Below are positions 7,153 through 18,900 of a DNA stretch of 49,566 bases, piece by piece. This DNA comes from Puniceicoccaceae bacterium (GTDB lineage: Bacteria; Verrucomicrobiota; Verrucomicrobiia; Opitutales; Coraliomargaritaceae), in assembly GCA_002729725.1 (NCBI GenBank), contig PBYS01000113.1, positions 1-49,566 of the forward strand, given 5' to 3'. Both the position numbers and the translations under genes were made by a program. Numbering within the stretch: the stretch's first letter is position 1; every line of letters begins with the position of its first letter. The notes beneath the pieces are model-generated. The model was not told the origin of the DNA. It saw only the letters and a list, made by a program, of their open reading frames with translations, and made no database searches.

Positions 7153-8346
7153 CTAAGCTTGATCCAGGGCGGTCACGCCGGGAAGCTCTTTACCTTCGAG
7201 GAATTCAAGTGAAGCACCACCACCGGTGCTCATGAATGTGACTTGATCGCCGTAACCAGCCATCTTGATCGCCTTCACCGAGTCGCCACCACCAATGATG
7301 GAGCAGGCGTCGGACTCAGCAATCGTCTTAGCGACTGCGAACGTGCCCTTGTTGCAGGCGTCGATTTCGAAGATACCCATCGGGCCATTCCAAAGAACAG
7401 TCTTGGCTTGCTTCACTTCGTTGCTGAAGAGCTCGATACTCTTAGGGCCGATGTCGACACCTTCCCAACCATCTTCGATGTTACCTTCGAAGAACTGAGT
7501 TTCACCCACAGTGCCGGCACCGAAGTCGAGATCCTTCACCGCGAGGTTATCCACTGGCAGCAAGAATTTGACGCCCTTTTCCTTAGCCTTGGCCAAAGCA
7601 GACTTTGCAGTCTCGATGAAATCAGGCTCGCTGAGCGATTCGCCGACCTTGCGGCCTTCAGCGAGTGCGAAAGTGTATGCCATGGCGCCACCGATGATAA
7701 TGGTGTCGGCCTTTTCCAGCAGTGCATCGATCACCTTGATCTTATCAGAGACCTTTGCGCCCCCAAGGATCACAGTCAAGGGACGCTCGGGGTTGGCAGT
7801 CTTATCGCCCAAGTAAGCGAGCTCTTTTTCGATCAATAGACCGCACACGCAAGGTGAGAGGTGTTTCGCAACGCCTGCAGTGGAGGCGTGCGCGCGGTGC
7901 GCGGTGCCAAAAGCATCGTTGACGAAAGCGTCCGCCAACTTAGCCAGTGCGGCAGCAAATTCCGGGTCATTCTTTTCTTCCCCCGCATAGAAGCGGACGT
8001 TTTCCAACAGCATGACATCGCCGTCGCCCATTTTGGCGACTTCAGCTTCGACTTCTTCGCCGATGCAGTCTTCGACAAAAGTCACAGGCTGGCCCAGTTG
8101 TGTCGCGAGTTCTTCGGCGACAGGTGCGAGTGTGAACTTCGCGTTCTTCTCGCCCTTGGGACGACCGAGGTGCGATGCCAAGATCACCTTAGCACCCTGC
8201 TCGATCAGAAGCTTGATGGTAGGCAGCGCAGCAACGATACGAGAGTCGTCGTTGATTACGCCGTCCTTAAGAGGCACATTGAAATCACAGCGAACGAACA
8301 CGCGTTTGCCAGAGAGATTGACGTCTTTAATGGTTTTTGTGGCCAT
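7153..8346 (-). CDS. pgk: Phosphoglycerate kinase
   Basis: The 397-residue monomeric kinase transfers the acyl phosphate of 1,3-bisphosphoglycerate to ADP. Visible family marks are the N-terminal [12 protein letters not shown], the substrate-binding SHLGRPKG, the hinge region, [12 protein letters not shown], and the C-terminal nucleotide-binding GGGDSVKAI and [13 protein letters not shown]. Length and order of motifs are standard. It lies between gap and tpiA on the same strand. A hairpin sits in the 232-base gap behind gap, so part of its expression may come from a separate start within that gap or from read-through. Confidence 0.98.
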   Translation of the reverse strand: MATKTIKDVNLSGKRVFVRCDFNVPLKDGVINDDSRIVAALPTIKLLIEQGAKVILASHLGRPKGEKNAKFTLAPVAEELATQLGQPVTFVEDCIGEEVEAEVAKMGDGDVMLLENVRFYAGEEKNDPEFAAALAKLADAFVNDAFGTAHRAHASTAGVAKHLSPCVCGLLIEKELAYLGDKTANPERPLTVILGGAKVSDKIKVIDALLEKADTIIIGGAMAYTFALAEGRKVGESLSEPDFIETAKSALAKAKEKGVKFLLPVDNLAVKDLDFGAGTVGETQFFEGNIEDGWEGVDIGPKSIELFSNEVKQAKTVLWNGPMGIFEIDACNKGTFAVAKTIAESDACSIIGGGDSVKAIKMAGYGDQVTFMSTGGGASLEFLEGKELPGVTALDQA

Positions 8347-8485
8347 AAATATGTGGCGGCGCTTCGCGCCGAGTAAAAGTGAATGTGAGAGTTATACTGT
8401 GGACTGGTTCCGGATATTTGAATATGCCCGCCTGCGCTCTAGGAGCGACGGCGTGGTCTCTTTTTCTTCGCGCCGGTAAACCGTC

Positions 8486-8543
8486 GAGAAAAAGAAAGGC
8501 CGCCGCAACCAAGAATCCGAATGGGATACCTGCCGCGGCGGCC
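8486..8543 (-). terminator. Hairpin after gap, possible terminator or attenuator
   Basis: Perfect 9-bp arms GGCCGCCGC (8498-8506) and GCGGCGGCC (8535-8543) face each other across a 28-base loop. On the minus strand they are followed by TTTCTTTTTC. It lies about 35 bases after the gap stop and before pgk, where partial termination would lower pgk-tpiA relative to gap. Confidence 0.6.
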
Positions 8544-8578
8544 TGAAAATTCAATCAATGGTTACCAGAGATCCGGGT

Positions 8579-9963
<1,385 letters not shown>

Positions 9964-11094
9964 ATGAGCACTGCAAGCAAAGATTTATTTATGAAAATTA
10001 AAAACTGGGACATGTTCGCATTTGTCGTCGTCTACCACCTAGCATTGGTAGCGCTATTGCCTGCATTTATCAACGTCTTCTCTTGGAGCGCGGTGGCGCT
10101 CTTCTTAGTCACCTACATCATGGGAGGCATGTCGATCACCGTCGGCTACCACCGCATGTATTCGCACAAAGCTTACTCCGCCAATGCATTCTTTGAATGG
10201 TGTGTGCTCCTCAGCTCCGCATTGGCTTTTGAAATGTCGGCGCTCAAATGGTCACATGACCACCGCGTCCACCACAATCACGTCGACACCGACAAGGACC
10301 CCTACTCGATCAAAAAGGGCTTCTGGTATGCCCACATTCTGTGGCTATTCGACTATAAACGCGACTTCGACAAGAGCCTGGTGGCCGACCTCATGAAGAA
10401 CCCACGCGTCATGCTGCAAGACAAACACTATGGCAAATTCCTGCTGGGCGTGAATTTCGCAGTGTTTCTGATTGGCTGGGCGATTACTGGCAGCGCACTG
10501 GCCTCGTTTTACATGGGCTTTCTAATGCGCATGGCGATGATCCACCACTGCACATGGTTCATCAACTCACTCTGCCACACTTACGGCTCCAAAACTTATG
10601 CCCGTGAACTCAGTGCCGTAGACAATGCGATCCTAGCGACACTCACCTTCGGCGAAGGCTACCACAACTACCACCACGCCTTTGCAGCCGACTACCGTAA
10701 TGGTATCCGCTGGTATCACTTCGACCCCTCGAAGTGGACCATCTGGCTCGCATCTAAGCTCGGCCTAGTTAAGAACTTGCGCGTAATCAACGAAATCACC
10801 GTGCAAAAATCACTGGTCTCCAAGGACAAGAAAATGATCCTCGACCACATCAGCCATGAGATGGACGACTGCGCCGCCGAGCTCAAAGCGAAGCTCGAAG
10901 AGCTCTCAGCCACTTTCGAGGAAAAAGCCACCGCCCTCATGGCCAAAGCCCGCGAGCTCAAAAAAGCCAGTGACGACCAGAAGGAGCACTTGCAACAAGA
11001 GATCAAAGCACTTCGTGCCTCCCTCAAAGAAACTTGGGACGAGTGGGTCGAAGTCACACGCAACGCCGCGAAGCAGTACGAGTTTGCACACTAA
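9964..11094 (+). CDS. Acyl-CoA/acyl-lipid desaturase with C-terminal coiled coil
   Basis: A membrane di-iron desaturase of 376 residues that introduces a double bond into a fatty acyl chain, probably delta-9. The three His boxes are HRMYSH (63-68), HDHRVHH (98-104) and HNYHH (234-238), placed among four membrane segments (about 18-40, 44-62, 162-182, 184-200). Core homology ends near residue 280. The last 90 residues are a Lys/Glu/Ala-rich helix with heptad character (ELKAKLEELSATFEEKATAL...), not part of the usual enzyme. ATG at 9964 follows AGGA by nine bases and is preferred over the TTG at 9943. The gene ends at a strong bidirectional terminator. The added tail might mediate oligomerisation or docking of an electron donor. 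Confidence 0.9.
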   Translation: MSTASKDLFMKIKNWDMFAFVVVYHLALVALLPAFINVFSWSAVALFLVTYIMGGMSITVGYHRMYSHKAYSANAFFEWCVLLSSALAFEMSALKWSHDHRVHHNHVDTDKDPYSIKKGFWYAHILWLFDYKRDFDKSLVADLMKNPRVMLQDKHYGKFLLGVNFAVFLIGWAITGSALASFYMGFLMRMAMIHHCTWFINSLCHTYGSKTYARELSAVDNAILATLTFGEGYHNYHHAFAADYRNGIRWYHFDPSKWTIWLASKLGLVKNLRVINEITVQKSLVSKDKKMILDHISHEMDDCAAELKAKLEELSATFEEKATALMAKARELKKASDDQKEHLQQEIKALRASLKETWDEWVEVTRNAAKQYEFAH

Positions 11095-11116
11095 ATACTG
11101 CGATTAATTAAATTTC

Positions 11117-11156
11117 AAAAAGTCCCGACATGCACATGCATGTCGGGACTTTTTTT
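11117..11156. terminator. Bidirectional rho-independent terminator
   Basis: AGTCCCGACATGCA and TGCATGTCGGGACT form a near-perfect palindrome flanked by AAAAA on the left and TTTTTT on the right. It can end both the desaturase gene (plus) and the converging GH13 gene (minus). Confidence 0.95.
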
Positions 11157-11163
11157 AGAGCGC

Positions 11164-13593
11164 CTAGACCAACCACAAACCGCAAGTCAGAGGCGGCAGA
11201 TTAATACGCGTGGCATCGAGCGGGATGCGCGCGGAATCGATGCCCTCCAAGCGAAAACGTTCCTGATCCGCAATCTGTCTGAGCCTTTCTGGCTGCAAGT
11301 CCGCACACTCGATATCGGCATACACCAAGTGGGGGTTGATCGCATAGACCAACTGTGGTGCGTCAACCGAATGGTCTGCGTTAAAGAGCACCACTGCCGC
11401 ACTCGAGCCCTCCGCAAAGAAAAATTTCACGTAATCTTCGCTCATACCACCATCATAGCGCAAGGCCTTGCCCAGGGGCGACAAGCGAAAGTGAATCCAG
11501 TCACGAAAATAGCCATGCGTGCCTGAATACACGTAGCGCCGATTATAATCCAGCGCGTTAATGTCGCCACGCTGATAGGTATTCTCGACCCCACGCTTCG
11601 AGCGCATAAAGTCCTGCCCTTCGGCCAGCATCGGAACCCCCAATGAAGCAAAGAGCAACGAAGCCATCAGATGCGTCCGGCGGCGATCCAGGAGCGTGGG
11701 GTCCGTGCCATCCCCTTTCGGGCGCTCGGTAATGCGGTCAATCCAGCAGTGGTCATCGTGCGATTCCGTATAATTAATCGTCTGCGCAACGAAGCGCGTC
11801 GTGCCAGGCGAGCCCGCCACGAAATGGCGAATAATATCCTGACTGCCCTCCCCCTTCACGTACTTGGCGATACACTCGCGAAAGCCATCGTTCCAAGAGG
11901 CAAAGCCCGTTTCCTTAAGCTCCTCCTGAATGTGCCCACGGAAGCTCCACGGCTCCGCGATTAAAATCAAAGAAGGCTTCACTTTCTTGAGTTCGATCTC
12001 AATTTCGCGCAAGACCTCAATGCCAATTAACTCCGCGAGATCGAAGCGGAAGCCGTCCACATCGTAGGCCTCCACCAAGTGCTTCAAACTATCGATGATC
12101 AAGCGACGCCCCATCGCCGTATCGCAACGAAGATCGTTACCGCAACCGCTCCAGTTCATCAAGTCATTCCCCTGGTCCAGGTGAAAGTAGTAGAACTTAT
12201 CAATAAAGAGCAGATGATTCGGCTCCCCCACATGGTTATAAACCACGTCGATAATCACCGCTAGATCCTGCCGGTGAAAGTCCTCGACCAATCCACGAAA
12301 CTCTTCGATTTGCGAAGCCTGTTCCGGCTCTGCGGCGTAGCTGCTCTCCGGAGAAAAATAGTTCACCGTCATATAGCCCCAGTGGTAATCCTGCGGCTGC
12401 TCATTATCAAATTCCTGAATCGGTTGTAGCTCCACAGCATTGACTCCGATTTCCTTCAAATAGGAGCCCTCTGCCTGCAGCCATTTGCGCAAGCCCGCAT
12501 AGCCCGAACGTTCTTGAGCCGTCAATTCAATCGGCGCATGCGCCGCCAAATCGCGCACGTGACCTTCGAGTATCACAAGATCGTGCCAAGACGGTGGCGT
12601 AAAAGGGGCACTCACCTTAGGCATGCGCTCCGGTGCCACCACGATACCTGGGCCACGTCGTCCCAAGCAAGCCTTCGCGTATGGATCCAGCACTGCAAAG
12701 TTCGGATCAAAGTGCGAAGTCCCCTCCACACTCAAACCTCCCACCCGATAGCTGTAGTAATATCCGTCCAGATTCCGATCCACGACCAGTGACCAAGTGC
12801 AACCATCCAAGCAGCCCATCGAATACAGCTGCGCATCGCTCCCATCGGCCAACTTGCCATAACTCACCTTCACCGAAGTTGCTCGAGGTGCAAACAAGCG
12901 AAAAGTCGTTTGGTCGCCCTCCACCAGTGCCCCCAGCTCAAGATCTGTCTTCGCAGCAGTCAAAAACTGCGTATGTGGCAACTCATGCACTTCCTGCTCA
13001 TCCGCCGAGCGCCATATAATCTTCTCGTTGCCGATCGGCTCATAGCCTACAGGTGTATGAAAGCGAAAGATGTGATTCCCCGTCTGCTGTGGCTGGAAAA
13101 GGAAGTTTGAAACGCCATCCCGCTCCATGCGATTCGGCGCACTATCCGGTACGTCCAGCCAAACCTCATGATCTGTCACAAACTTAAACGCAAAAGCCTT
13201 GCCCGAGGGAATCAACTTCAACGGAACTCGCAGCTCGTAGACCGTCTCCGCAGCGTCACCTACGGGCTTCAATTCCCACCGCGATTGCCCCACCGCTTTG
13301 CCCCATTGATTAAAGTCTGCCCCCAGGAATACTCGCACCTTACGATCCAGAAGCTGCGGGTATCGACTCGAACGAAGCGTAAAGACCCAACTGTTCTTTC
13401 GTCGATAATAACGGCAATAGCGCCCACACTCCTCTGGCGACAAACGCTCCACCTTCGCAAATGGCTGCTCTTTCGGCCCCAACAACAGAGGCGGTAAAGT
13501 CGTCGTATTCGGCCAATTAGCGGAAAGGATCACTAAGCCCGAGTCCCGTGATTCCCAAAATGCATTCGCGATCTTTTGCGTCTTCTTACCCAT
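11164..13593 (-). CDS. GH13 alpha-glucan debranching enzyme (pullulanase-like)
   Basis: From ATG at 13593 the protein has 809 residues; a TTG at 13614, preceded by AGGG, would add seven. Two carbohydrate-binding-like modules come first: a glycogen-binding-type region ([15 protein letters not shown]...YELRVPL, about 85-145) and a CBM48-type region ([18 protein letters not shown], about 230-310). The GH13 barrel follows with [12 protein letters not shown], nucleophile Asp in GFRFDLAE, acid/base Glu in [10 protein letters not shown] and the third Asp in [17 protein letters not shown] and the [15 protein letters not shown] motif point to the pullulanase/isoamylase group, which hydrolyse alpha-1,6 branches in glycogen or pullulan. 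No signal peptide is seen, which suggests a cytoplasmic role in glycogen turnover. It is divergent from mnmA. Confidence 0.85.
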   Translation of the reverse strand: MGKKTQKIANAFWESRDSGLVILSANWPNTTTLPPLLLGPKEQPFAKVERLSPEECGRYCRYYRRKNSWVFTLRSSRYPQLLDRKVRVFLGADFNQWGKAVGQSRWELKPVGDAAETVYELRVPLKLIPSGKAFAFKFVTDHEVWLDVPDSAPNRMERDGVSNFLFQPQQTGNHIFRFHTPVGYEPIGNEKIIWRSADEQEVHELPHTQFLTAAKTDLELGALVEGDQTTFRLFAPRATSVKVSYGKLADGSDAQLYSMGCLDGCTWSLVVDRNLDGYYYSYRVGGLSVEGTSHFDPNFAVLDPYAKACLGRRGPGIVVAPERMPKVSAPFTPPSWHDLVILEGHVRDLAAHAPIELTAQERSGYAGLRKWLQAEGSYLKEIGVNAVELQPIQEFDNEQPQDYHWGYMTVNYFSPESSYAAEPEQASQIEEFRGLVEDFHRQDLAVIIDVVYNHVGEPNHLLFIDKFYYFHLDQGNDLMNWSGCGNDLRCDTAMGRRLIIDSLKHLVEAYDVDGFRFDLAELIGIEVLREIEIELKKVKPSLILIAEPWSFRGHIQEELKETGFASWNDGFRECIAKYVKGEGSQDIIRHFVAGSPGTTRFVAQTINYTESHDDHCWIDRITERPKGDGTDPTLLDRRRTHLMASLLFASLGVPMLAEGQDFMRSKRGVENTYQRGDINALDYNRRYVYSGTHGYFRDWIHFRLSPLGKALRYDGGMSEDYVKFFFAEGSSAAVVLFNADHSVDAPQLVYAINPHLVYADIECADLQPERLRQIADQERFRLEGIDSARIPLDATRINLPPLTCGLWLV

Positions 13594-13718
13594 AGCGTCA
13601 TCTATTGTCTGCAAGAGACCCTAGCAAGCGCAATACCCATTAACAAAGAAGTAGTAGAATTCCATCAGTCACCTCAGTAATTGACGCCATCCAATTCTAG
13701 CACTTACTTTGGCCGCTT

Positions 13719-14785
<1,067 letters not shown>

Positions 14786-14789
<4 letters not shown>

Positions 14790-14968
14790 CCCTCATGAAA
14801 CAACACCCCCCATTTGTATGGCCCGATGGCCAAAAATGCGCAGTCACCTTGAGCTACGATGATGCCCTCCCAGTGCACCATGAGCTCGTTGCCCCTCAAC
14901 TAAGCGCGCGCGGCCTGAGGCATGCTTTTATATCTGCGCCAGCCCCAACTTCACCGAAACCGTCCTCA
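14786..14968 (+). pseudogene. Polysaccharide deacetylase, N-terminal remnant
   Basis: Starting at an ATG that overlaps the mnmA stop (ATGA; second ATG at 14795), the frame reads FVWPDGQKCAVTLSYDDA, then PVHHELVAPQLSARGLR. This is the opening of NodB-type polysaccharide deacetylases, with the metal-binding SYDD and the following His. Near 14925 one base appears to be missing: the expected continuation (FYICASPNFTE) lies in the next frame. The gene then runs head-on into the DUF2126 gene, so the rest is gone. It is a decayed gene translationally linked to mnmA, or a remnant left by the event that placed the amidoligase block here. Confidence 0.6.
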
Positions 14969-14971
14969 CCA

Positions 14972-17080
14972 CTACCCGCGTAACTGTCGGCGCAAATCCA
15001 GGGTGTGGCGAAATTCCGGTGCGAGCTTGGGCTCAAACTGCGCGGGCTTGCGGCCGATCAAATCAGAGGCGATCTGCCAACGATCTGCGCGGCGCTGAGC
15101 AGCCCCCTCACTCGTTTGCGGACGCCCCTCATAGACGGGCCCGAAGGGATTCCAGTAATGATAGCGCGCCGCTTGCAGCGTCTCTCCGGAACGCTTGCAG
15201 ACCCACTCAAATTCGAGCGGCGATTGAATCGGCACGTGCGGATGCAAGGCCGGATAAGCGCTGGCACATTTATAACGCAGCCCACAAATCATTTGCCCAT
15301 TGACCAACTCGAAGGGCACTTGCACTCCGTTAACCAATAGCAACGCCTCCACGCTCAGGGCGGAATCCGACAGCGTCAACTGCAGCCGGTCGCTGGAATT
15401 GTCCACCACCCGCACGGTGTTCGCGCCTTGGCTTTCTTCCGCCATCAGTGGAAAGGATTCGAAGGCTTGCCGCAAATCGACATGCCCACCCGGCACCTCT
15501 AAGCGCCCGACACTGGGGCAACGGAAGGACAAGACGGGCTCGAGCCACTCCGCTTTAAATGGCAAGCCATGCGCGGCCAAATCATCGCAAATCGCTTGCA
15601 CATCTTCCCACAAGAATGCGGGTAAGAAATAACGATCGTGTAACAATGGGCCAAACCGGTTCAGCGGCTCACTGAAGGGGGCTTTAAATAGGCGCGCGAT
15701 AATCGTGCGCACAAATAATGCGATCACCGACATGGTCTCGATTTGCGGAAAGGTCTCAAACGCGCGCAGTTCGATGATGCCCCACTTACCATTGGGCGCA
15801 GAGGGATTACAAAACTTATCAAAGCAAATCTCAGTGCGATGCGCGTTCCCCGAAGAGTCGGTCAGTAAGTTACGGTAAAACTGATCCAATAGCTCTCCCT
15901 CAGGCGCCGCACTCAGCGCTTGCACGCCCTCACAGGCCACCTCCAACTCATACAAGGAATGCATAGGCCCCTCGTCCACGCGTGGCGCTTGGCTACCGGG
16001 ACCGACGTATTGCCCCGTAAACAAATAAGAGAGCGCGGGATGATGCTGCCAATAACGCAAGACCGAAACGATGCGCCGCGGCTCTAATAAAAAGGGATTG
16101 CACTCCAAGCTAGGTCCACCAAACGCCAAGTGCGAGCCACCGCCAGTCCCATAGATCGCTCCATTGAGCTGCCGCTTAGTTAGTTGCAAACCGACAGCGT
16201 TGGCGGCCCGCGCGCACTGTCGCAGAAAACGATCGTATTCCACCCAAGTTGCCGCAGGCGGCAAGTTGATCTCCAAAACTCCAGGGTCCGCGGCCAGCCC
16301 AAATTTGAGCAAGGCATCGCCTGCGGCCTTGGGCGCATAGCCGCAAAACACGATATCACTAAAAGCACTGGCAGCGATGGTCGCATCAAAAAATGCGATC
16401 AGCGCCTGAAAGCCCACCCAGTCCAGCGGCGGCACAAAGATCTCCAAAGCACCCTTGCGCACTTCGATGGTTAGCGCCGTACGCATAGTGGACTCGTCTA
16501 AATCCCCCAGCGGCAAGCGTAGCCCCACAGGGCTGTCGCCCATAAATAATTGCAATGGTTCCTCCTCTGAAAACGGCCACTGCGCCGAGGTCCATTCTCC
16601 CTCAACATAATCAAGCGGTAAGACCCAGCCAGTCGGCGTCCTTTGCTCCGCCTCACAAGCGGGCAGCACGAAGTCACTCAAGCCCAAGTGCTCAGCGACC
16701 GTTTGCATTAAACTACCAGCGGCAGCTGGCTCATTCTGCCCCGGCACATCGTCCAGCAACATGCGAGCTGTATCGGACCAGAGCGGCTCCCCCGACTGAC
16801 GGTGTAACAACATGCAGTTCCAACGAGGCAGCGGTTCGCCCGGATACCATTTGCCAAATACCTGCATGGTTAAAGCGCCCGGATAGACCTCACGTATCAG
16901 CTCGGCTGTCATACGCCGGGCATAGCCCAGCTTTTGCTCCCCCATCGCGGCATTGTTCCATTCAGGTGCGTCCGGCTGAGCAGGAATAAAGGTCGGCTCG
17001 CCTCCCATCGTCAAGGCGATGCCTTGCGACTGCAGCGAATCTTCAACTTGTTTGGCGAGGGATTGAATATTTGGGCTCAT
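14972..17080 (-). CDS. DUF2126 family, putative amidoligase
   Basis: A 702-residue protein that begins with IALTMGGEPTFI and continues with ELIREVYPGALTMQVFGKWYPGE's family pattern, GGGSHLAFGGP and FCNPSAPNGKWGIIELRAFE. These are hallmarks of DUF2126, described in Pfam as a putative amidoligase enzyme related to glutamine-synthetase-like ligases. In many bacteria this domain is fused behind a transglutaminase in one protein of about 1100 residues. Here it stands alone, and the matching transglutaminase is the preceding gene, about 20 bases upstream. It is the last gene of the seven-gene block. A role in forming or modifying an isopeptide product is predicted by context, not shown. Confidence 0.85.
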   Translation of the reverse strand: MSPNIQSLAKQVEDSLQSQGIALTMGGEPTFIPAQPDAPEWNNAAMGEQKLGYARRMTAELIREVYPGALTMQVFGKWYPGEPLPRWNCMLLHRQSGEPLWSDTARMLLDDVPGQNEPAAAGSLMQTVAEHLGLSDFVLPACEAEQRTPTGWVLPLDYVEGEWTSAQWPFSEEEPLQLFMGDSPVGLRLPLGDLDESTMRTALTIEVRKGALEIFVPPLDWVGFQALIAFFDATIAASAFSDIVFCGYAPKAAGDALLKFGLAADPGVLEINLPPAATWVEYDRFLRQCARAANAVGLQLTKRQLNGAIYGTGGGSHLAFGGPSLECNPFLLEPRRIVSVLRYWQHHPALSYLFTGQYVGPGSQAPRVDEGPMHSLYELEVACEGVQALSAAPEGELLDQFYRNLLTDSSGNAHRTEICFDKFCNPSAPNGKWGIIELRAFETFPQIETMSVIALFVRTIIARLFKAPFSEPLNRFGPLLHDRYFLPAFLWEDVQAICDDLAAHGLPFKAEWLEPVLSFRCPSVGRLEVPGGHVDLRQAFESFPLMAEESQGANTVRVVDNSSDRLQLTLSDSALSVEALLLVNGVQVPFELVNGQMICGLRYKCASAYPALHPHVPIQSPLEFEWVCKRSGETLQAARYHYWNPFGPVYEGRPQTSEGAAQRRADRWQIASDLIGRKPAQFEPKLAPEFRHTLDLRRQLRG

Positions 17081-17101
17081 AGTAAAATTCGTAGAAAAGA
17101 A

Positions 17102-17992
17102 TCATTGATCCATCCCCTCAATCTCAAGACTGACATCCATCGTTGATGCAACGGATGCGTTAGCGAAATAAGAACCTTGAATCGGATCAACGGCCTTCGG
17201 CTCGTGCGAGACGGCACAGGGAATAAAAAATCCATTGGCTAAAATACCATTGGTCGGGTCAAAGCCCTTCCACCCGGCACCGGGCAAATAAATCTCCGCC
17301 CAAGCGTGCATGGAACCGACCGCCCGGTTAAACACATGCGCGTCCTCACCCGCAACAGGAGGATCATATAAATACCCACTACAGAAACGAGCCGCGAAAC
17401 CAAGCTGCCGCGTAATCGCAATAAATAGCACTGCCATATCGCGACAGGACCCGGTCCGCAACGCCAAAGTCGTATCCGGATCTTGAATACCCTCCTCATC
17501 ACGCCGCAGATAGTTAATATCGCGCGCCACGGCGGCATTTAGATCCGACAAAAACTGCACCACATCGACATGTTGCATCGGACTCGGCACAGCCTGATAA
17601 AACCAGTCCAAGACACGACCAGCCCCTTTGGGCGCTTGAGCGTTCACATAGGGCCGGAGTGCAGTCAAGTCTGGCTCACGATAACTAAAAGGATATGCAG
17701 TGGCATAGCTTTCGAGAATAAAGTCGAAGGGGTTATCTTCGCCGACCTCGATCACGATCGAGGTATTGAAACTTAACTGCTGCGATTCGAGCAAACCGAA
17801 ATTACAGCGCAACACTAGATTGCCATAAGCATCACGCACCCATCGTTGCTGCGAAGCAGGCGTGGTGGCTACCTCGAAGCGTACAACGTGGCGCAAGTGA
17901 CTATCGAGTGGTCGTAAAAACAATGCGTGATCACTAAAACTGACAGCGCGTTCATAACTATGCGTCGTGTGATGCTGGATACTTAATTTCAT
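17102..17992 (-). CDS. Transglutaminase-like protein 1
   Basis: This 296-residue protein has the N-terminal beta-rich domain typical of bacterial transglutaminase-like proteins (MKLSIQHHTTHSYERAVSFS) and a papain-like catalytic core. The triad is Cys183 in RTGSCRDMAV, His229 in MHAWAEIYLPG and Asp245 in GFDPTNG. Such proteins act as peptidases or amide-bond transferases. No signal peptide is present. The start overlaps the end of the next upstream gene (ATGA), so translation is coupled. Together with the following DUF2126 gene it corresponds to the two halves of the fused transglutaminase-DUF2126 proteins seen elsewhere. Confidence 0.9.
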   Translation of the reverse strand: MKLSIQHHTTHSYERAVSFSDHALFLRPLDSHLRHVVRFEVATTPASQQRWVRDAYGNLVLRCNFGLLESQQLSFNTSIVIEVGEDNPFDFILESYATAYPFSYREPDLTALRPYVNAQAPKGAGRVLDWFYQAVPSPMQHVDVVQFLSDLNAAVARDINYLRRDEEGIQDPDTTLALRTGSCRDMAVLFIAITRQLGFAARFCSGYLYDPPVAGEDAHVFNRAVGSMHAWAEIYLPGAGWKGFDPTNGILANGFFIPCAVSHEPKAVDPIQGSYFANASVASTMDVSLEIEGMDQ

Positions 17993-18858
17993 GTATTTTG
18001 CTTCGTTCGTTCCAGTGAGACAATCACATTAAAGCGTTGGTCCGTCGCCCCTTTATACGTGCCCCGCATCGGTGCCACATCGCGATAGTCACGACCGACA
18101 GCCACTTCGATGTGCCGCTCGCCTACGGCTTGATTATTAGTCGGATCCAGCCCCCACCAAGTGCCCCCGGGCAGATAGACTTCAACCCAAGCATGACTGG
18201 CCGCCGCACCGATTAAGGCGGGGTCCGTAGTCTCCGGATCATAAGCCTCAATGTAGCCACTCACATAGCGGGCCGGTATGCCGTTACTGCGCAAGATAGC
18301 GAGCATCAGGTGCGCAAAATCCTGACATACGCCATGGCGCTGACGCACCACTTCCGCGATCGGGGTGGAGATGTCGGTCGCCCCCGACTGATACTTAAAA
18401 TTCTCATAGATCCAAGTATAGAGCGTGCGCAAAGCGTCACCATACGAATCCGCCTGCTTGAAAAATTGCTTACGAATACGGCGATGCTGGTTAAGCGGCA
18501 CATGGTAGCTCGGCTCCAAGAACTCAAACAACTGGTAGCGCATACTATTAAAGATCTGCCGCACCTCGCCCACGCACAAATCCAATGCCGCGGTGGGCGG
18601 CTCCACTGCGAAAGTTTCAACTTCCGTCTGCGAAGTGACCGTGAGTGCATTGTGTCGGTGCGGGATCGTGAAAAACTCCACGTGGTTACCAAAATAATCA
18701 ACATAGTGATCCACCTTGGCTGCAGGCGTGATATCCAAACGCCGATTTAATATGCGCTGCGAAGCATTGGTTTGCGGCCACACGCGTAACTCTGCAAACG
18801 ACTCAGAGGCCGGCACAGCGTATTTATATTCGGTGGTATGGGAGACTCGGAAGCGCAT
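17989..18858 (-). CDS. Transglutaminase-like protein 2
   Basis: From ATG at 18858 (MRFRVSHTTEYKYAVPASES) it has 289 residues; the frame extends upstream to 18897, but the extra residues lie before the family start. The N-terminal transglutaminase-associated domain (1-150) is followed by the catalytic core with Cys178 in HGVCQDFAH, His222 in SHAWVEVYLPGG and Asp238 in GLDPTN. The HGVCQDFAH form differs from the GSCRDMA form of protein 1, so the two belong to different subgroups. It sits between the fused ATP-grasp/alpha-E gene and protein 1 and overlaps the latter by four bases. Confidence 0.9.
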   Translation of the reverse strand: MRFRVSHTTEYKYAVPASESFAELRVWPQTNASQRILNRRLDITPAAKVDHYVDYFGNHVEFFTIPHRHNALTVTSQTEVETFAVEPPTAALDLCVGEVRQIFNSMRYQLFEFLEPSYHVPLNQHRRIRKQFFKQADSYGDALRTLYTWIYENFKYQSGATDISTPIAEVVRQRHGVCQDFAHLMLAILRSNGIPARYVSGYIEAYDPETTDPALIGAAASHAWVEVYLPGGTWWGLDPTNNQAVGERHIEVAVGRDYRDVAPMRGTYKGATDQRFNVIVSLERTKQNT

Positions 18859-18900
18859 GAAACAACAATGGAATAAGCAAAAAGAACGCCAACTCACAGT

